Positions 25,638 through 35,154 of a DNA stretch of 64,000 bases are shown one piece after another. Position numbers and translations under genes: made by a program. The notes beneath the pieces are model-generated. The model searched no databases, was not told where the DNA came from, and saw only the letters and a list, made by a program, of their open reading frames with translations. How positions within the stretch are numbered: the first letter of the stretch is position 1; each line of letters starts with the position of its first letter. This stretch comes from Cycas panzhihuaensis. Lineage: Eukaryota > Cycadophyta. The DNA lies in NCBI GenBank assembly GCA_023213395.1, contig CM041465.1, forward strand, positions 227,547,741-227,611,740, in the 5' to 3' direction.

Positions 25638-26057
25638 TATTAGAAAGGTTAATATTACCTTTTATGTTATAAAGGTCAATGCTATAAAGTTATTATTATT
25701 CATTATGTAAAGTTTGTTGAAATGAGTAACTGCCAATTTCAACAAACCTTTCACTTCTTAAAAAGCCACACCTAGAATCTAGGAGAAATGATAGGAGGTT
25801 GTCTGGTTATCCTAACCATGTCTTAAGGATGGTATTAAACCTTTGGATAGTATGCAGAAGGTATTCTTGGTAAGGTGTGACTGTCATGGCTATGTAAAGA
25901 TTTTTAGTTAATAGAATTTCTTTTTCAAAGGTGGTTTTTCTTCCCTAAAAGGGGTTTTCCACCTGCCAATAATGTGTATTAGTACAATGTTTATTTGTGT
26001 GTATTCTATGCCTTTTATTTCATGTTGATAATATTGCACATGATACCTATCTTTACA
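25638..26057 (+). repeat. Copia-1 3' LTR
   Basis: This 420-bp sequence aligns to 19308-19727 without gaps. The leading TG has become TA; the end CTTTACA is retained. About two thirds of the roughly 46 differences are transitions. Confidence 0.93.
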
Positions 26058-26062
26058 AATCC
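26058..26062. repeat. Right target-site duplication of copia-1 (AATCC)
   Basis: This is an exact copy of 19303-19307. Removing the element plus one copy restores the gypsy-1 RT frame across the site. Confidence 0.9.
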
Positions 26063-26350
26063 ATACAAATTACCTTCTATGATCTTATTAATAAAACCAT
26101 TGAGGTTTATGTTGATGACATATTAAGTCTTTCAAGTAAGCATGAAGACCACATTCATGATATTCACTTGATATTTGACCATTTATGTAAATATTCAATT
26201 CGCCTTAATCCAACTAAGTATTTGTTTATAATTATGACAAACAAGCTCTTAGGTTTCCTTATTTCTTATAATGGTACTTTCCCTAATTCTATCTTGGTTT
26301 CTTATGATATTTCCTTAAAGATTATTCTTTATTGCATAACCTCTTAATGA
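26063..26350 (+). pseudogene. Gypsy-1 RT, second half
   Basis: This continues the RT interrupted at 19302. It reads F-Y-D-L-I-N-K near 26075-26096, the catalytic box V-Y-V-D-D-I near 26107-26124, E-D-H-I-H-D near 26145, R-L-N-P-T-K-Y near 26202-26222, and L-L-G-F-L-I-S near 26248. These are the gypsy motifs that follow R-A-M and precede the RNase H. It is open in one frame (25997-26347 includes LTR bases at its start). The catalytic Tyr-Val-Asp-Asp is intact. Confidence 0.9.
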
Positions 26351-27020
26351 CCTTGCTAAGAAAGGTACACTATTTATTTGGACCTCTAAAATTTAATAAG
26401 CATTTGATCAATGAAAATAAGCTTTGGCATCTACATTTGTGTTAGTTCCACTTTGATTTGATTATCTATTTTTGCTATATATATTTAGCACTAAAACTTT
26501 ATTAGTGAGTATGCTTGATAAGAAGGGCAATTTAGGTGATGAGAGAGCCATCTAATTCATCAATCAATCTTTAGTGGTAGTTGAATTAAACTACATATGG
26601 ACAAAAAATAATTATTTAGCTTTTGTATTTGCAACAAAGAAGCATAGGCATTATCTTCTAAGAAATACCATACATATCATAGTCCAAAACTAATCTTCTC
26701 TATGATCTATTCACATGATTAGATTTGATTAGATAATTAGGGAAACATGTGCTCTTATTACAAGAGTTTGAATTAATGATGGCCACTCATAAATCTAAAA
26801 AGGATATGGTAATCACTAGGTAATTAGCTAATAAATGTCCCTCTGATAATCATGAAGATTATCCTTATAATGATTTATTTAAAGATGAACATTTATTCTA
26901 CATTAACATTTCACAAATTAACAATTGATATAAATATATTTTTGTTATTTGTAAAACCAAAGCCTTGCTGAGTATACATCTTATAGATAACAATGTAGAA
27001 TTAGGGCTACAACCTATGAT
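26351..27020 (+). pseudogene. Gypsy-1 RNase H
   Basis: The reading frame moves into the RNase H domain that follows RT in gypsy pol. It shows D-L-A-K-K-G and F-I-W-T near 26350-26383, A-S-T-F-V-L-V-P near 26428, D-K-K-G-N-L-G-D-E-R-A-I near 26516-26555, and L-A-F-V-F-A-T-K-K-H-R-H-Y-L near 26615-26656. Several TAG and TAA stops interrupt it. The catalytic acidic residues cannot be assigned with confidence. Confidence 0.75.
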
Positions 27021-28017
27021 TACACTCTTATAATTGATGCTCTTTATAAATATTCTTTTGATAGAGTTCTTTTATGGTGCCTTAATCCATTAAAGGCCAA
27101 AGCAGGCTTACATGAATGCCATGATGATACTTGTGGAGCCTATTTTAGGGGAAACTCAATAGCATAATGTATTTTTTCTATGGGTTATTATTGGACCACA
27201 CTCTTTAAATGTAGCCACATACATGCTTTAAGATATAAGACCTACCAGGAATATGTAAATATTTTTTATCAACCTATAATTTTTATGAGAGCCAGAGTCT
27301 CATCTTGGCCTTTCTCCTAATGGGGTTTATATTTCATTCGCATCATTACCTCTATTTCAATATGAGGGCACAAATTTATTCTTATGGATATGGAATACTT
27401 TATGAAATAGATTGAAGCCATCCCACTCATATCTACTATTGGAAAAATTATTTGTGCTTTCAGTTTTAATAATATCATTGATTAATTCAGTATTCTTAAT
27501 ATTCTTGTCATTGTTAATGGATCTTTTCATAATAAGGATGTAGATTAATTATGAAAAAAATTTCATACAATGCATAGAACTTTGTGTCCTTATTATCCAT
27601 AAGCTAATAATCAAATTGAAGATTTTGACAAAATATTGGTTAAAATCCTTCTATAAATAGTATCTAATTCATTATATGATTGACACAAATAATTCTATCA
27701 AACTCTTTGGGTCTATAGAACTATTATTAGTATGACTCTATTTTCAACCAATAATGGCACAGAAGTAGTCCTCCCTTTACAAATAAAAATCCCCTCTCTA
27801 CGTGTATCTTTAAAAGAACTTATCAATGAAGAGTATATTTAATAAGTTAGACTCTTAGAGTTGGAAAAATTGGATAAAGTTAAATTAAATGCCTATTAGA
27901 AAAATCTTGCTTATAAATAAAAGATACATCTCACATATGACCATAAGCTTCAACTTAGAACATTTATTATAAGAGATAATGGTATGGTCTAACTTGTAAT
28001 TTTTACTCCAAAATAGG
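27021..28017 (+). pseudogene. Gypsy-1 integrase
   Basis: The integrase zinc-binding region reads L-W-C-L-N near 27075, H-E-C-H-D-D-T-C-G near 27112-27140, then M-G-Y-Y-W near 27180. The phrase S-S-W-P-F-S near 27303 followed by W-G-L-Y is the Tat/Ogre S-x-W-P-F-x-x-W-G block. The core continues with K-F-I-L-M-D-M-E-Y-F-M-K-W-I-E-A near 27370-27420, N-G-S-F-H-N-K near 27518, and C-P-Y-Y-P near 27587-27601. The C-terminal part ends near 28010 without an identifiable stop because the chromovirus LTR starts there. Confidence 0.8.
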
Positions 28018-28354
28018 TGACAAGAGAGAAAAAATAGATCTTTTATTAATGCAACAACTCAAATTACATTTAGGGCATAAAAGAGCTTAACAGACACCAA
28101 AGAGAAGATGTATATGAGTATAATCTTATAAGAAGAGATTATCATATAATTCCCTTTTTTACAAAAGTATGGCCTTAAATAGACAAAAGTGGCCATTATT
28201 CCTTAACATCCTATTAGAAGACCATGTAAACTTTGATCCTATTAGTGGAGGTATGCATCCCATGCATACCTATCAATAAGTATCATTAACATGTACCACC
28301 TTAACCATCTAGTTAAATGCTTATGTGTTGTTCCCCATTGAAGGTTATGTAATA
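28018..28354 (-). repeat. Candidate 3' LTR of the chromovirus
   Basis: On the minus strand it would start TATTACATAACC (TG changed to TA) directly after a polypurine tract and end CTCTTGTCA, with CTATTTAAGGCC inside as a possible promoter. The size, 337 bp, suits short-LTR chromoviruses. No second copy is present to confirm it, so the boundaries rest on the polypurine tract and on where gypsy-1 integrase stops. Confidence 0.45.
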
Positions 28355-28368
28355 GGTCCCCCCCTCTA
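28355..28368 (-). other. Candidate polypurine tract of the chromovirus
   Basis: The plus strand reads GGTCCCCCCCTCTA; the complement is TAGAGGGGGGGACC, a G-rich purine run at the expected position before the 3' LTR and downstream of integrase. Confidence 0.5.
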
Positions 28369-28579
28369 AAATACTAAGTCCTTGAAGCACTAAAGATGTA
28401 AATTCTACTTGATGAACGCTTTTGATTCTCATGTAGCTTCCTTAGGTTCATAGTTAGGCCACTATACCAGATGTTAAAAAAATATTATATTATAAATACA
28501 TTGTTGATGGGTGTTTAGAATATATATATATATGAGAGATTATGCGGAGCTCTTCTTCTTGTATGGTAGGGAGGGTTGT

Positions 28580-30511
28580 TTAAGATGTGATATATTTTTT
28601 TAATATTTTTTTAATGTTTTTTTAGGCAAGATACATAAAAGACATTATAGATCTTGGTTTTAGGGGGAAGGTTAAGGGTATAGGTAACTACACTGATTTA
28701 TTGAGTGATTTTATAAGGGCCATAATATCAAGGGTTGAACTTGTGGGATTTGTAATGATGAAGGGATTGTTACTTATAAGGTTGGATGCAAAGGAAAATT
28801 AGGTTACCCACTTCAAATGATTAGTCAGAGTGGTGGTGGTCTTTTAGTTACTTTATTTGATTTTGCACAAAGGCTAAGTTTTGCTTAAGGGTATGAAGGA
28901 TTTGATCCATATACTATAGTGTTTCTTGCATCCTAATAATGCAAAGATTAGTGGCCAAAGTATTATGAGATGGTGGGGGATAACCATAGAGGGCCATAAA
29001 TGGAATCATACTTATTGTAGACAAATATAAAGAATTATACTAGTACTTGGCTTAGGTTAACCAAGAGGTCCAATGTTGTTGGTGTTTTGAGGTAAAGCAA
29101 TGTAGGTATGTTTCTAAGGTTTTATTAAGGATTTTGGATTACCCATCTATTTCAGATGATAAGAGTAGCTCCTGTATAGGGATGTTCTTGATGTGTAAAA
29201 GAGTTCTTGCCAAAATGTGCTTATGAATTTGGGATCTCTATTAGATATAATAGTTGATGGGAAGCCATGGAGGAAAAATATAAATTGATGTAGGGTTCAC
29301 CAAACAAGGGCTTTGTAAGTAGTGTGGATAGGGAGGAAATGGGTATATTTAGTTAAGAAATTGACAATGACCTAAATAGAATCATACTCAATTATTAATA
29401 AGAGTTTGGTGATGAAGTCCATGATAATATATTTCTATTTTCCCTAAGGGATCTTTAGGGATTAAACTAGGCCAAGTTGGGCCTTGATGTTTACCTTGTT
29501 ATATTGGCATGTGTCACATTCAAAGATATATGTGAGGATGGTAGACTTCATATGGGGTTAGTAGAAGTCTAACTGAATTCAATAATAGGTTTCCTCAAAT
29601 CTTAAGTGGCCTCCAAAAAGGGTGTTGTGATACTTAGATAAGATGCAAGTAAAAATTGTGGAGGCAGGGTGTACAAAAATATAATTCTAATAGAGAAGGA
29701 AATTATTATGTAAACTCCAATATTTATGGTTTTAAACTGTATTAGCCCAGGTGACAAAGTTAGGTTAGGCTTTATTGGCCTTGACGAAGTCTTGGAGCCA
29801 GGAAGTCCATAGGGATGGCTTGAATGGAGATTCGCTGAGAAGTTGAGAGAGAGCATTCACAACAACATTATCCTTGTCTTTTTTATATAAGATGGTAAAG
29901 TTAAAGACCTATAATCTATTGAACCATTTGTCTTGTTCTTCAAATAAAATTGGTTGATTTAGCAAGTGATAGAGACTATGGCAGCCCATCAAAATGGTGA
30001 ACTTAGAGCTAATTAAATATTAGCTCTACTTATTGACTACATATAGTTAACATTCATGTTGTTTGAGCTTCCAACTTTTAAATATGATGGGGTGAAAATT
30101 TTATATGTGAATAACCCCTAATCCCATACCTAATGCATCACATTCTAATTGGAATGGTTAGAAAATTTTAGGGGTGGAGAGGATGGATGTAGTTGTTATG
30201 ATAATTTTTAGAAGTTTAAAGGCATCCTCAATATTTAGTGGCCATTAAAAAGAGTTCTTATAAAGCAAATTTGTCAATGGGACATCTATGGATGCATAGT
30301 TTTTAATAAAGTGATAATAGAAACTAGTTAGTCTAATGAAGGGTTATAAGTAGGTGATGTTCTTTGGGTTGAGCCACTAGCTAATGACTAATATTTTATT
30401 GAGGTTGACACATACTCTAGCTACATAAATGATGTAAACCAAATATTGTAACTCAATTTTTTTGAATTCACATTTTGACATCTTAGTGTATAACTAGTTC
30501 TGAGTTAGGAC
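28580..30511 (-). pseudogene. Chromovirus pol: RT end, RNase H, integrase
   Basis: Minus-strand translation gives, from right to left, the end of RT (L-T-Q-N-x-L-Y then K-C-E-F-K-K near 30450-30505), then F-Q-L-E-C-D-A-L-G-M-G near 30125-30160, which carries the first RNase H Asp. F-T-I-L-Y-K-K-D-K-D-N-V-V near 29870-29905 closes the RNase H. Integrase follows: E-C-D-T-C-Q-Y-N-K near 29490-29520, M-D-F-I-T-K-L-L near 29400-29425, Y-D-S-I then V-I-V-N-F-L-T-K near 29340-29385, S-N-R-D-P-K-F-I-S-T-F-W near 29215-29250, and the C-terminal Y-G-P-Y-K-I-T then N-V-F-Y-V-S-C-L-K-K block near 28600-28715. Stops and frameshifts are frequent; 29602-29856 is still open. A chromodomain would lie between 28580 and 28370 but is not recognisable. 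Confidence 0.8.
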
Positions 30512-31876
30512 TTTTTCACCAAAACTTGGCCTTTAATTGATTTCCATGTATTTCATTAATAGATGTATTACTTGTTGATTAATGTTTAATTTGATCATGA
30601 ATGTTATAATTTGTTGTATAAAATCATGCATAGTTTCAGTGAAATGTTGTGTTGTCATGAATGGTGCATGTTAGATGATGATGGATGTATTATTATGTCC
30701 TCTATTTACCAATGAATAAAACTATAACAATATAATCTCTCCATTAGTCCATTCTAACTCACTTTTCCCTTTTGAAATGTCTCTTTGTTCAATAATTTTT
30801 TCTTTTAATTTTATATTTAAATTATTTTTTTTTTTTTGTGATTTTTTAGCTTGTGCTTAAGTTTACACTTCTTTTGGGTTGTCTCCTTTCACTAGTGAAG
30901 TTACTTTTGATTTAATATTGCTTAATAAAATTTGACTTTATTAATAAATTCTTAACTTTTTTCATTATATATTTCATCATATTTTTAGTTATACTAAAAA
31001 TGTGATTGATTGCATTTTATTAAAGAAATCACATTGTTGATTGGTAATAAAACATGATCCATAATGTTTTTGACAATCATGTATGTAATTTTTTTTTTCT
31101 AGTGCACTAGTTTCCCTCAGTTTTATGTGCCTTCACTCAGATTTGGTATGAACCTACCCCATTTACATCTAGAACCCTTCAAAACCTTTTAGGAGACTCT
31201 GATTTAAATTGAGGGTGTGATTTTTGGAGTGTTTTTCTGAGTTTTGAAGAGAGATCTAGGAGATTTTTGGCTTGTATCTTTGAGGAAAAGAGGAAAGAGT
31301 TAAGAGAAAAGAGGTTTGGAGTTTTGAATGCTAATACTATACTATTTAAATTTGAATTATTGATGCTTACTAAGGTATTTCATTTATTGCAAGTTATTAG
31401 TTTAGACTCCATTGCTTTGGTAAGGCATTTTCTACCATTTTTCTTTAGTTTTTTAGGGCTTTCTTGGTGAATTTTGTGGCTAATTATTACTCTTTCCTTT
31501 GTCTGAATTCTGAAACTATTTTATTATCATATTTCCTTGGGTAAAAGGTGAACCCTTTATGGGAATAGAAGGAAGTAGACTATTGTGAAGAGAGATCTTC
31601 CTCTTCACCTTGACATAGAACTACTTCTTCCCATTTTTCTTAGCTATCCAAGCTTCCTAAGAGATTTTAGTCCTACTCTTCCTACCTTTTTAGTTTTGTT
31701 AGTATTTTTCTTCTCACTTTTTCTCTCTTTTATGCTTAATCAAAAGGGAAAAATTAGGAAGGATTAGTCTTGAAAGGAGGGATTACTATTCTAAGGCACA
31801 AAAACACCCTTAAAATAGAGGACTCTCATGATTATTTATGTTGCATTTCTTGACCATTTACTTTGCTTATTCTTAA

Positions 31877-31915
<39 letters not shown>

Positions 31916-32827
31916 TATATGCATGCATGTGCATGAATAGAAAACTTGTGAATAAGTACATCTTTTATGAGGTTCAAGGATTCCATGGTGCCATAAAGCT
32001 CCATGAGTAATAAAACCTTCCCATACTTTGCTCTAGTCTTATTTGACGAATGAAGTGAACATATTATTAATTGCATATTGATTTTATGGACTGCATGTTA
32101 TCTTGTGGTGGCTAAAAATATACTCAAAACTCTTTATGTGACTTGGAATCATCATTGTCTATATTGAAGAAGTATGCATATGAGTTGCAAAACATCTTAT
32201 GAGATTTTGTGATTATTTTGAACCTTCATCAAATGATATACATGAAACACTTCATTTTACATGAATTGCATCTTATATCTTTTGCTTGTTAAAGAAAGTA
32301 TGTCTTGGGTACTTAGAAGATAGTAGTTCCTTTATTTTATATGAGGTTTATTTCAAAAAAAAAAGAAGAATTGCATGTGTGGTTTATTTTCTTTACTTAG
32401 CTTGGAAGTACAATTGATCTCTTTTGTTTCATTAATATTTTTTCCATACTTTTGAAAAGCTTATAATCACACTATTGCTTGACCTTTCCTTTATTTTAAT
32501 AAACCTAAAAAGTTAAAATAATACAAGGAAAGGAACCCCCATAAAGGAAATAAAAAAATATTATAAGTATAATTCTAAACTTAGAACTCCTATTCTTACT
32601 TGTGTAGGCTAGTGAATCCTTGTACCCCCCCCCTCTTATATCCTATCCTTTAATTATTGCAAGCACATTCAAACTAAAGAATACAAATAAGTAGAGACTC
32701 CTTAGGAGTTGGAAAAGGTGGTCCTTAGGTTCCCATAGATTTTTTGCATCTCTCTACTTTGGATCGAAATAGAGGAAATACAACATCATTGAAAGACATG
32801 TTGCCTTAGCCTAACTAAAGCACACCA
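30512..32827 (+). repeat. Gypsy C 5' LTR (short form, about 2.3 kb)
   Basis: It starts TTTTTCACCAAAACTTGGCC, which matches the LTR starts at 42482 and 60825, and ends CACACCA six bases before the primer-binding site. Shared landmarks are the GGCTTGTGCT block near 30850 (also 42801 and 61150), the TTTGGTRTGAA/TTTGGTGGATTC region near 31143, and the TAGAACTCCT block near 32584 (also 44589 and 63263). The open frames inside (31267-31470, 31585-31767, 31873-32076 minus) are not genes. Confidence 0.7.
31879..31919. repeat. (TA)n microsatellite
   Basis: About 18 TA units plus GATATATG, inside the gypsy C LTR. It is not at the same LTR position as the 62649 array. Confidence 0.95.
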
Positions 32828-32833
32828 TCTTTT

Positions 32834-32853
32834 TAGTGACCTTACTAGGGAAT
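32834..32853 (+). other. Candidate primer-binding site of gypsy C
   Basis: TAGTGACCTTACTAGGGAAT lies six bases after the LTR end. It matches 35121-35140 (TGGCAACCATACTAGGGAGC) and 47932-47951 (TAGTGAATATACTAGCGAGC) at the same place before gag. The tRNA was not identified; C-to-T changes may hide it. Confidence 0.5.
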
Positions 32854-32889
32854 TACCTTTTGTTTTTTTTTTGTTTTTTTTTTTAAATA

Positions 32890-33301
32890 ATAGAAACTAC
32901 ACCTCCTTCTCAAAGAAGATCATTGAGACTTGAAGGTCTCCCACCCAATTTTCAACTGCAACCTCCTCATTCTACCCATGAGGTTTCATCCTCTTATGTT
33001 GATCCTTCAAAACACTAGATACATGACACTTATATCCATCCATCTAAAGATTTAACTAAATCATATTAAATACATGTGGAGTAAGGATACCTTGAACCTT
33101 CTCAATTTCTTGGTGGTGCGCCTCTTATGTCTTCTTCTTTTGCATGAAGAAAACCCTCTTATTCAAGTACCTTCATCTTATCTTGAGCCATTTCTTACTA
33201 AGATCCCTTCTCCACTCTATATTCCTGAATATCAAGATCCTTTCTACTTAGAATCCTATGCCATAACAACTTCTCCCCATCATAGTCAATTTGACCCATT
33301 A
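32890..33301 (+). pseudogene. Gypsy C gag, N-terminal part
   Basis: The start of gag reads R-R-S-L-R-L-E-G-L-P near 32916-32945, matching R-H-S-L-R-L-Q-G at 35190 and R-S-L-R-L-Q-G at 48005. Later blocks include the S-S-Y-V-D-P and D-T-Y-I region near 32990-33040 and the P-Q-Y/Y-L-E-P, P-L-Y-I-P-E-Y-Q-D-P-F-Y-L region near 33175-33250, all also found in gypsy A and B. Similarity ends at 33301 where copia-2 begins. The function would be the capsid; only the N-terminal part is present. Confidence 0.65.
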
Positions 33302-33697
33302 TGTTATCTTTATAATATTGACTTCGTAATATCAATTTATTAATGTATTATTAATTAATTATATACTTCACCAAAATGGACAACTACCCATTGCAATGAA
33401 CTCTTATCTTCTTCTTATTAGAATCTTGTCTATATTCTAGGAAGATTAGGTTGACATTCTTTGGTTCATAAGTAGGAAAGTTTAGTTGGATTATCTGATA
33501 CACTAGAGAAAGGATCATATCCTCATCACCATTATTACTCCATGTATTTGCTATTTTATTATTATAAAATTATTATATGTTGAGGTAGTTTTTCCTCTCC
33601 TAAAGGGGTTTCCACTTTCCACATCTGGTGCATATTGTGATTGGTTTGATGATTATTAATTTGTAATTATTACTCTACTATAACCCTCTCTCCAACA
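33302..33697 (+). repeat. Copia-2 5' LTR
   Basis: TG...CA ends, 396 bp, directly followed by a perfect primer-binding phrase. It interrupts the gypsy C gag. Its TATA/AATTAATTATATAC region near 33350 may be the promoter. Confidence 0.75.
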
Positions 33698-33709
33698 TGG
33701 TATCAAAGC
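33698..33709 (+). other. Copia-2 primer-binding site
   Basis: TGGTATCAAAGC, the initiator tRNA-Met type site with one change from the common form, begins at the first base after the LTR. Confidence 0.85.
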
Positions 33710-34195
33710 AGGTTTGAATGCATGGTTTTATGAATGCATGGATACTAGAAGATAGAGATTTCACAGGTTATTTCAAAGCAAAATCAATTGGCTCCAATTC
33801 CCAACATTAAATAGACTTGTTTCAAATACTCGATGTAGAAGATGTAATGACAATCACAGTTCAATCACCAACTTAACAGATGTAATGAATAACCTCTATA
33901 CCATCTACTCCAAAACATATCTAACTCTAGAAAGTTAGCAATGGAAGTGGTCTATATAGAATTCTTGACCAATGTATAATAGGAGATACTATCATTATAG
34001 AATATAAAGATGAACCATGAATAAATTCATTTATAAATTTAAAGAAAGAGCATCTTAATAATAATGGATTAAGAAAGAAATTTAGTTAGGTTGAACGTTT
34101 GACACTCTTGGGAAGAATAAGAATATATGCTTGAAAGGGGCATCCTATTGATTGATTGAAGAAATCAATGAAGTTCTCCAAGTAAATGTAAGCAC

Positions 34196-35114
34196 ATGAG
34201 ATGAGGTAAAATATTAAAGTCGCATGGCTAGTATCTTGTGTGAGGATTGTACTTTAGGTTTTGTTATTTACATGTAATTTTAAAGGTCTAAAAACTCATT
34301 ATAAATAGTAGTAACACATCTTTCAAATCTTTGTTTTGCATCATAGAATGTTCATTTAAAGAAAAGATTGTAGGTATATGAAATAAAATCTTTCAATTAG
34401 CATTGCATATTGTTAATTTCTTTGAAAGCTTCCATAGACCAATTGCATAGTGTGTTGCATCTCTTGTTAGTGCCTTTTCATTCATAATGAAGTGTGCATA
34501 TTTCATTTAAAATAATAGTGTCAGATTTTCATTAGTGTGTTTTATCTTTAAAGTAAAAAAAAAAAAAGGACAAAAATATCTTGCATGTCCCTAGTCTTAA
34601 TTTCTTTTGCTTATTGGTTAAAGGTAGAATATGGCTTATTTCTTCATAGATTACCTAGGTTTATTATGTTTAATTTTATTAAGACAATAATAAAAAAAAA
34701 ATTAAAAAAAATAGAAGATAAATAAGAAAAAAAGAAAAGAAAAAAGAAAATAATTTCCATTTGCTTAAATCATTTTCCTCTATCTAAGTAGAACTCAAAA
34801 TTTTGAAAAGATTAAAGGATAGGAGTCCCTAGGAAGGACATAGAAGATATTGTAAGAGTAGCTCTGAATCTAAAACTTCTTCATTTGGTTGTGTAGGTTA
34901 GTGGATTCTACCACCCCTTATACATCTAAATCTTTTGTCATGTTCCTCACTCATACCTTGATGGCATAATTAGGTGAAGACTTTTTCTTAGGAGTTGGGA
35001 AAAAGTGGTTACTTAGGTCTTCTTAAATCTCATATCTCCTAGTCCTAATTGAAATAAAGAGAATACCCCACCGATTAAGAGATATTTAGTTTAGATCCAC
35101 CTAAGAAAATATCA
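34196..35114 (+). repeat. Gypsy A LTR, distal 0.9 kb
   Basis: It is colinear with 43955-44821 and 62305-63510, starting at the CTAGTATCTTG.ATG..GATTG block and passing the TAACACATCTTT.AA block near 34308. An A-rich site near 34555 corresponds to the (TA)n at 62649. It ends AATATCA. The proximal 1.4 kb is missing at the junction with copia-2. Confidence 0.75.
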
Positions 35115-35120
35115 TCTTTC

Positions 35121-35140
35121 TGGCAACCATACTAGGGAGC
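35121..35140 (+). other. Candidate primer-binding site of gypsy A
   Basis: TGGCAACCATACTAGGGAGC, six bases after the LTR end. It is the least altered of three such sites here. The TGG start and the AGGGAGC end recall sites used by Tat/Athila elements, but the tRNA is not established. Confidence 0.55.
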
Positions 35141-35154
35141 TACTATTTATCTTC

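Larger units (their letters stand above)
19308..26057 (+). mobile_element. Copia-1: complete but decayed Ty1/copia retrotransposon
   Basis: This 6750-bp element has two 420-bp LTRs, a primer-binding site, gag with a zinc knuckle, protease, integrase, RT, RNase H and a polypurine tract, in copia order (integrase before RT). It is flanked by a perfect 5-bp duplication and interrupts the RT of gypsy-1. By hand count the two LTRs differ at about 46 of 420 positions (about 11 percent). It is longer than the usual 4.5-5.5 kb because about 1.7 kb lies between the primer-binding site and gag, including a captured antisense fragment of a host PurL gene. All coding parts contain stops. Confidence 0.95.
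17988..28017 (+). mobile_element. Gypsy-1: 5'-truncated Tat/Ogre-like gypsy, split by copia-1
   Basis: Gypsy pol sequence runs from the end of the protease region through RT, RNase H and integrase in the right order, with a 6.75-kb copia element inserted inside the RT. LTRs, gag and most of the protease are absent. The left end joins LINE ORF2 directly. The right end stops at the chromovirus LTR near 28018. The short phrase around 'D-M-P-N-I-D-P' before RT and the S-x-W-P-F-x-x-W-G block in integrase are typical of Tat-lineage gypsy elements, and the same phrases occur in gypsy B. Confidence 0.85.
28018..30511 (-). mobile_element. Chromovirus (Ty3/gypsy), minus strand, 5' half missing
   Basis: Read on the minus strand the order is RT end, RNase H, integrase, polypurine tract, 3' LTR, as in a chromovirus-like gypsy. 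The RT start, protease, gag and 5' LTR are absent: at 30511 the sequence changes to the LTR of gypsy C. The left end abuts gypsy-1 integrase at 28017. The element differs from the Tat-like ones here in its integrase (M-D-F-I-T block) and short LTR. Confidence 0.75.
30512..33301 (+). mobile_element. Gypsy C: short-LTR Tat-like element, 5' LTR and gag start
   Basis: It comprises a 2.3-kb LTR, a candidate primer-binding site and the N-terminal part of gag. It interrupts the chromovirus RT at 30511. The rest of the element is absent because copia-2 begins at 33302 and a second LTR-gag copy (gypsy A) follows. Confidence 0.7.
33302..34195 (+). mobile_element. Copia-2 remnant: one LTR, primer-binding site and leader
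   Basis: A 396-bp LTR (TGTTATC...CCAACA) is followed at once by TGGTATCAAAGC and about 490 bp of leader. No pol or second LTR remains; at 34196 the sequence becomes the distal part of a gypsy LTR. The LTR is related to that of copia-1 (shared AACTACCCATT, TTTTCC...AAAGGGGTTTCCAC and CAATG/CATATTGTG blocks), so the two belong to neighbouring families. The leader frame reads weakly like a gag start but is too broken to call. Confidence 0.7.

Noticed and set aside
28250-28270. Near-perfect palindrome GGTATGCATCCCATGCATACC
   Set aside because: It lies in the candidate chromovirus LTR, is short, and is likely chance in AT-rich DNA; no terminal repeats of a MITE were found around it.
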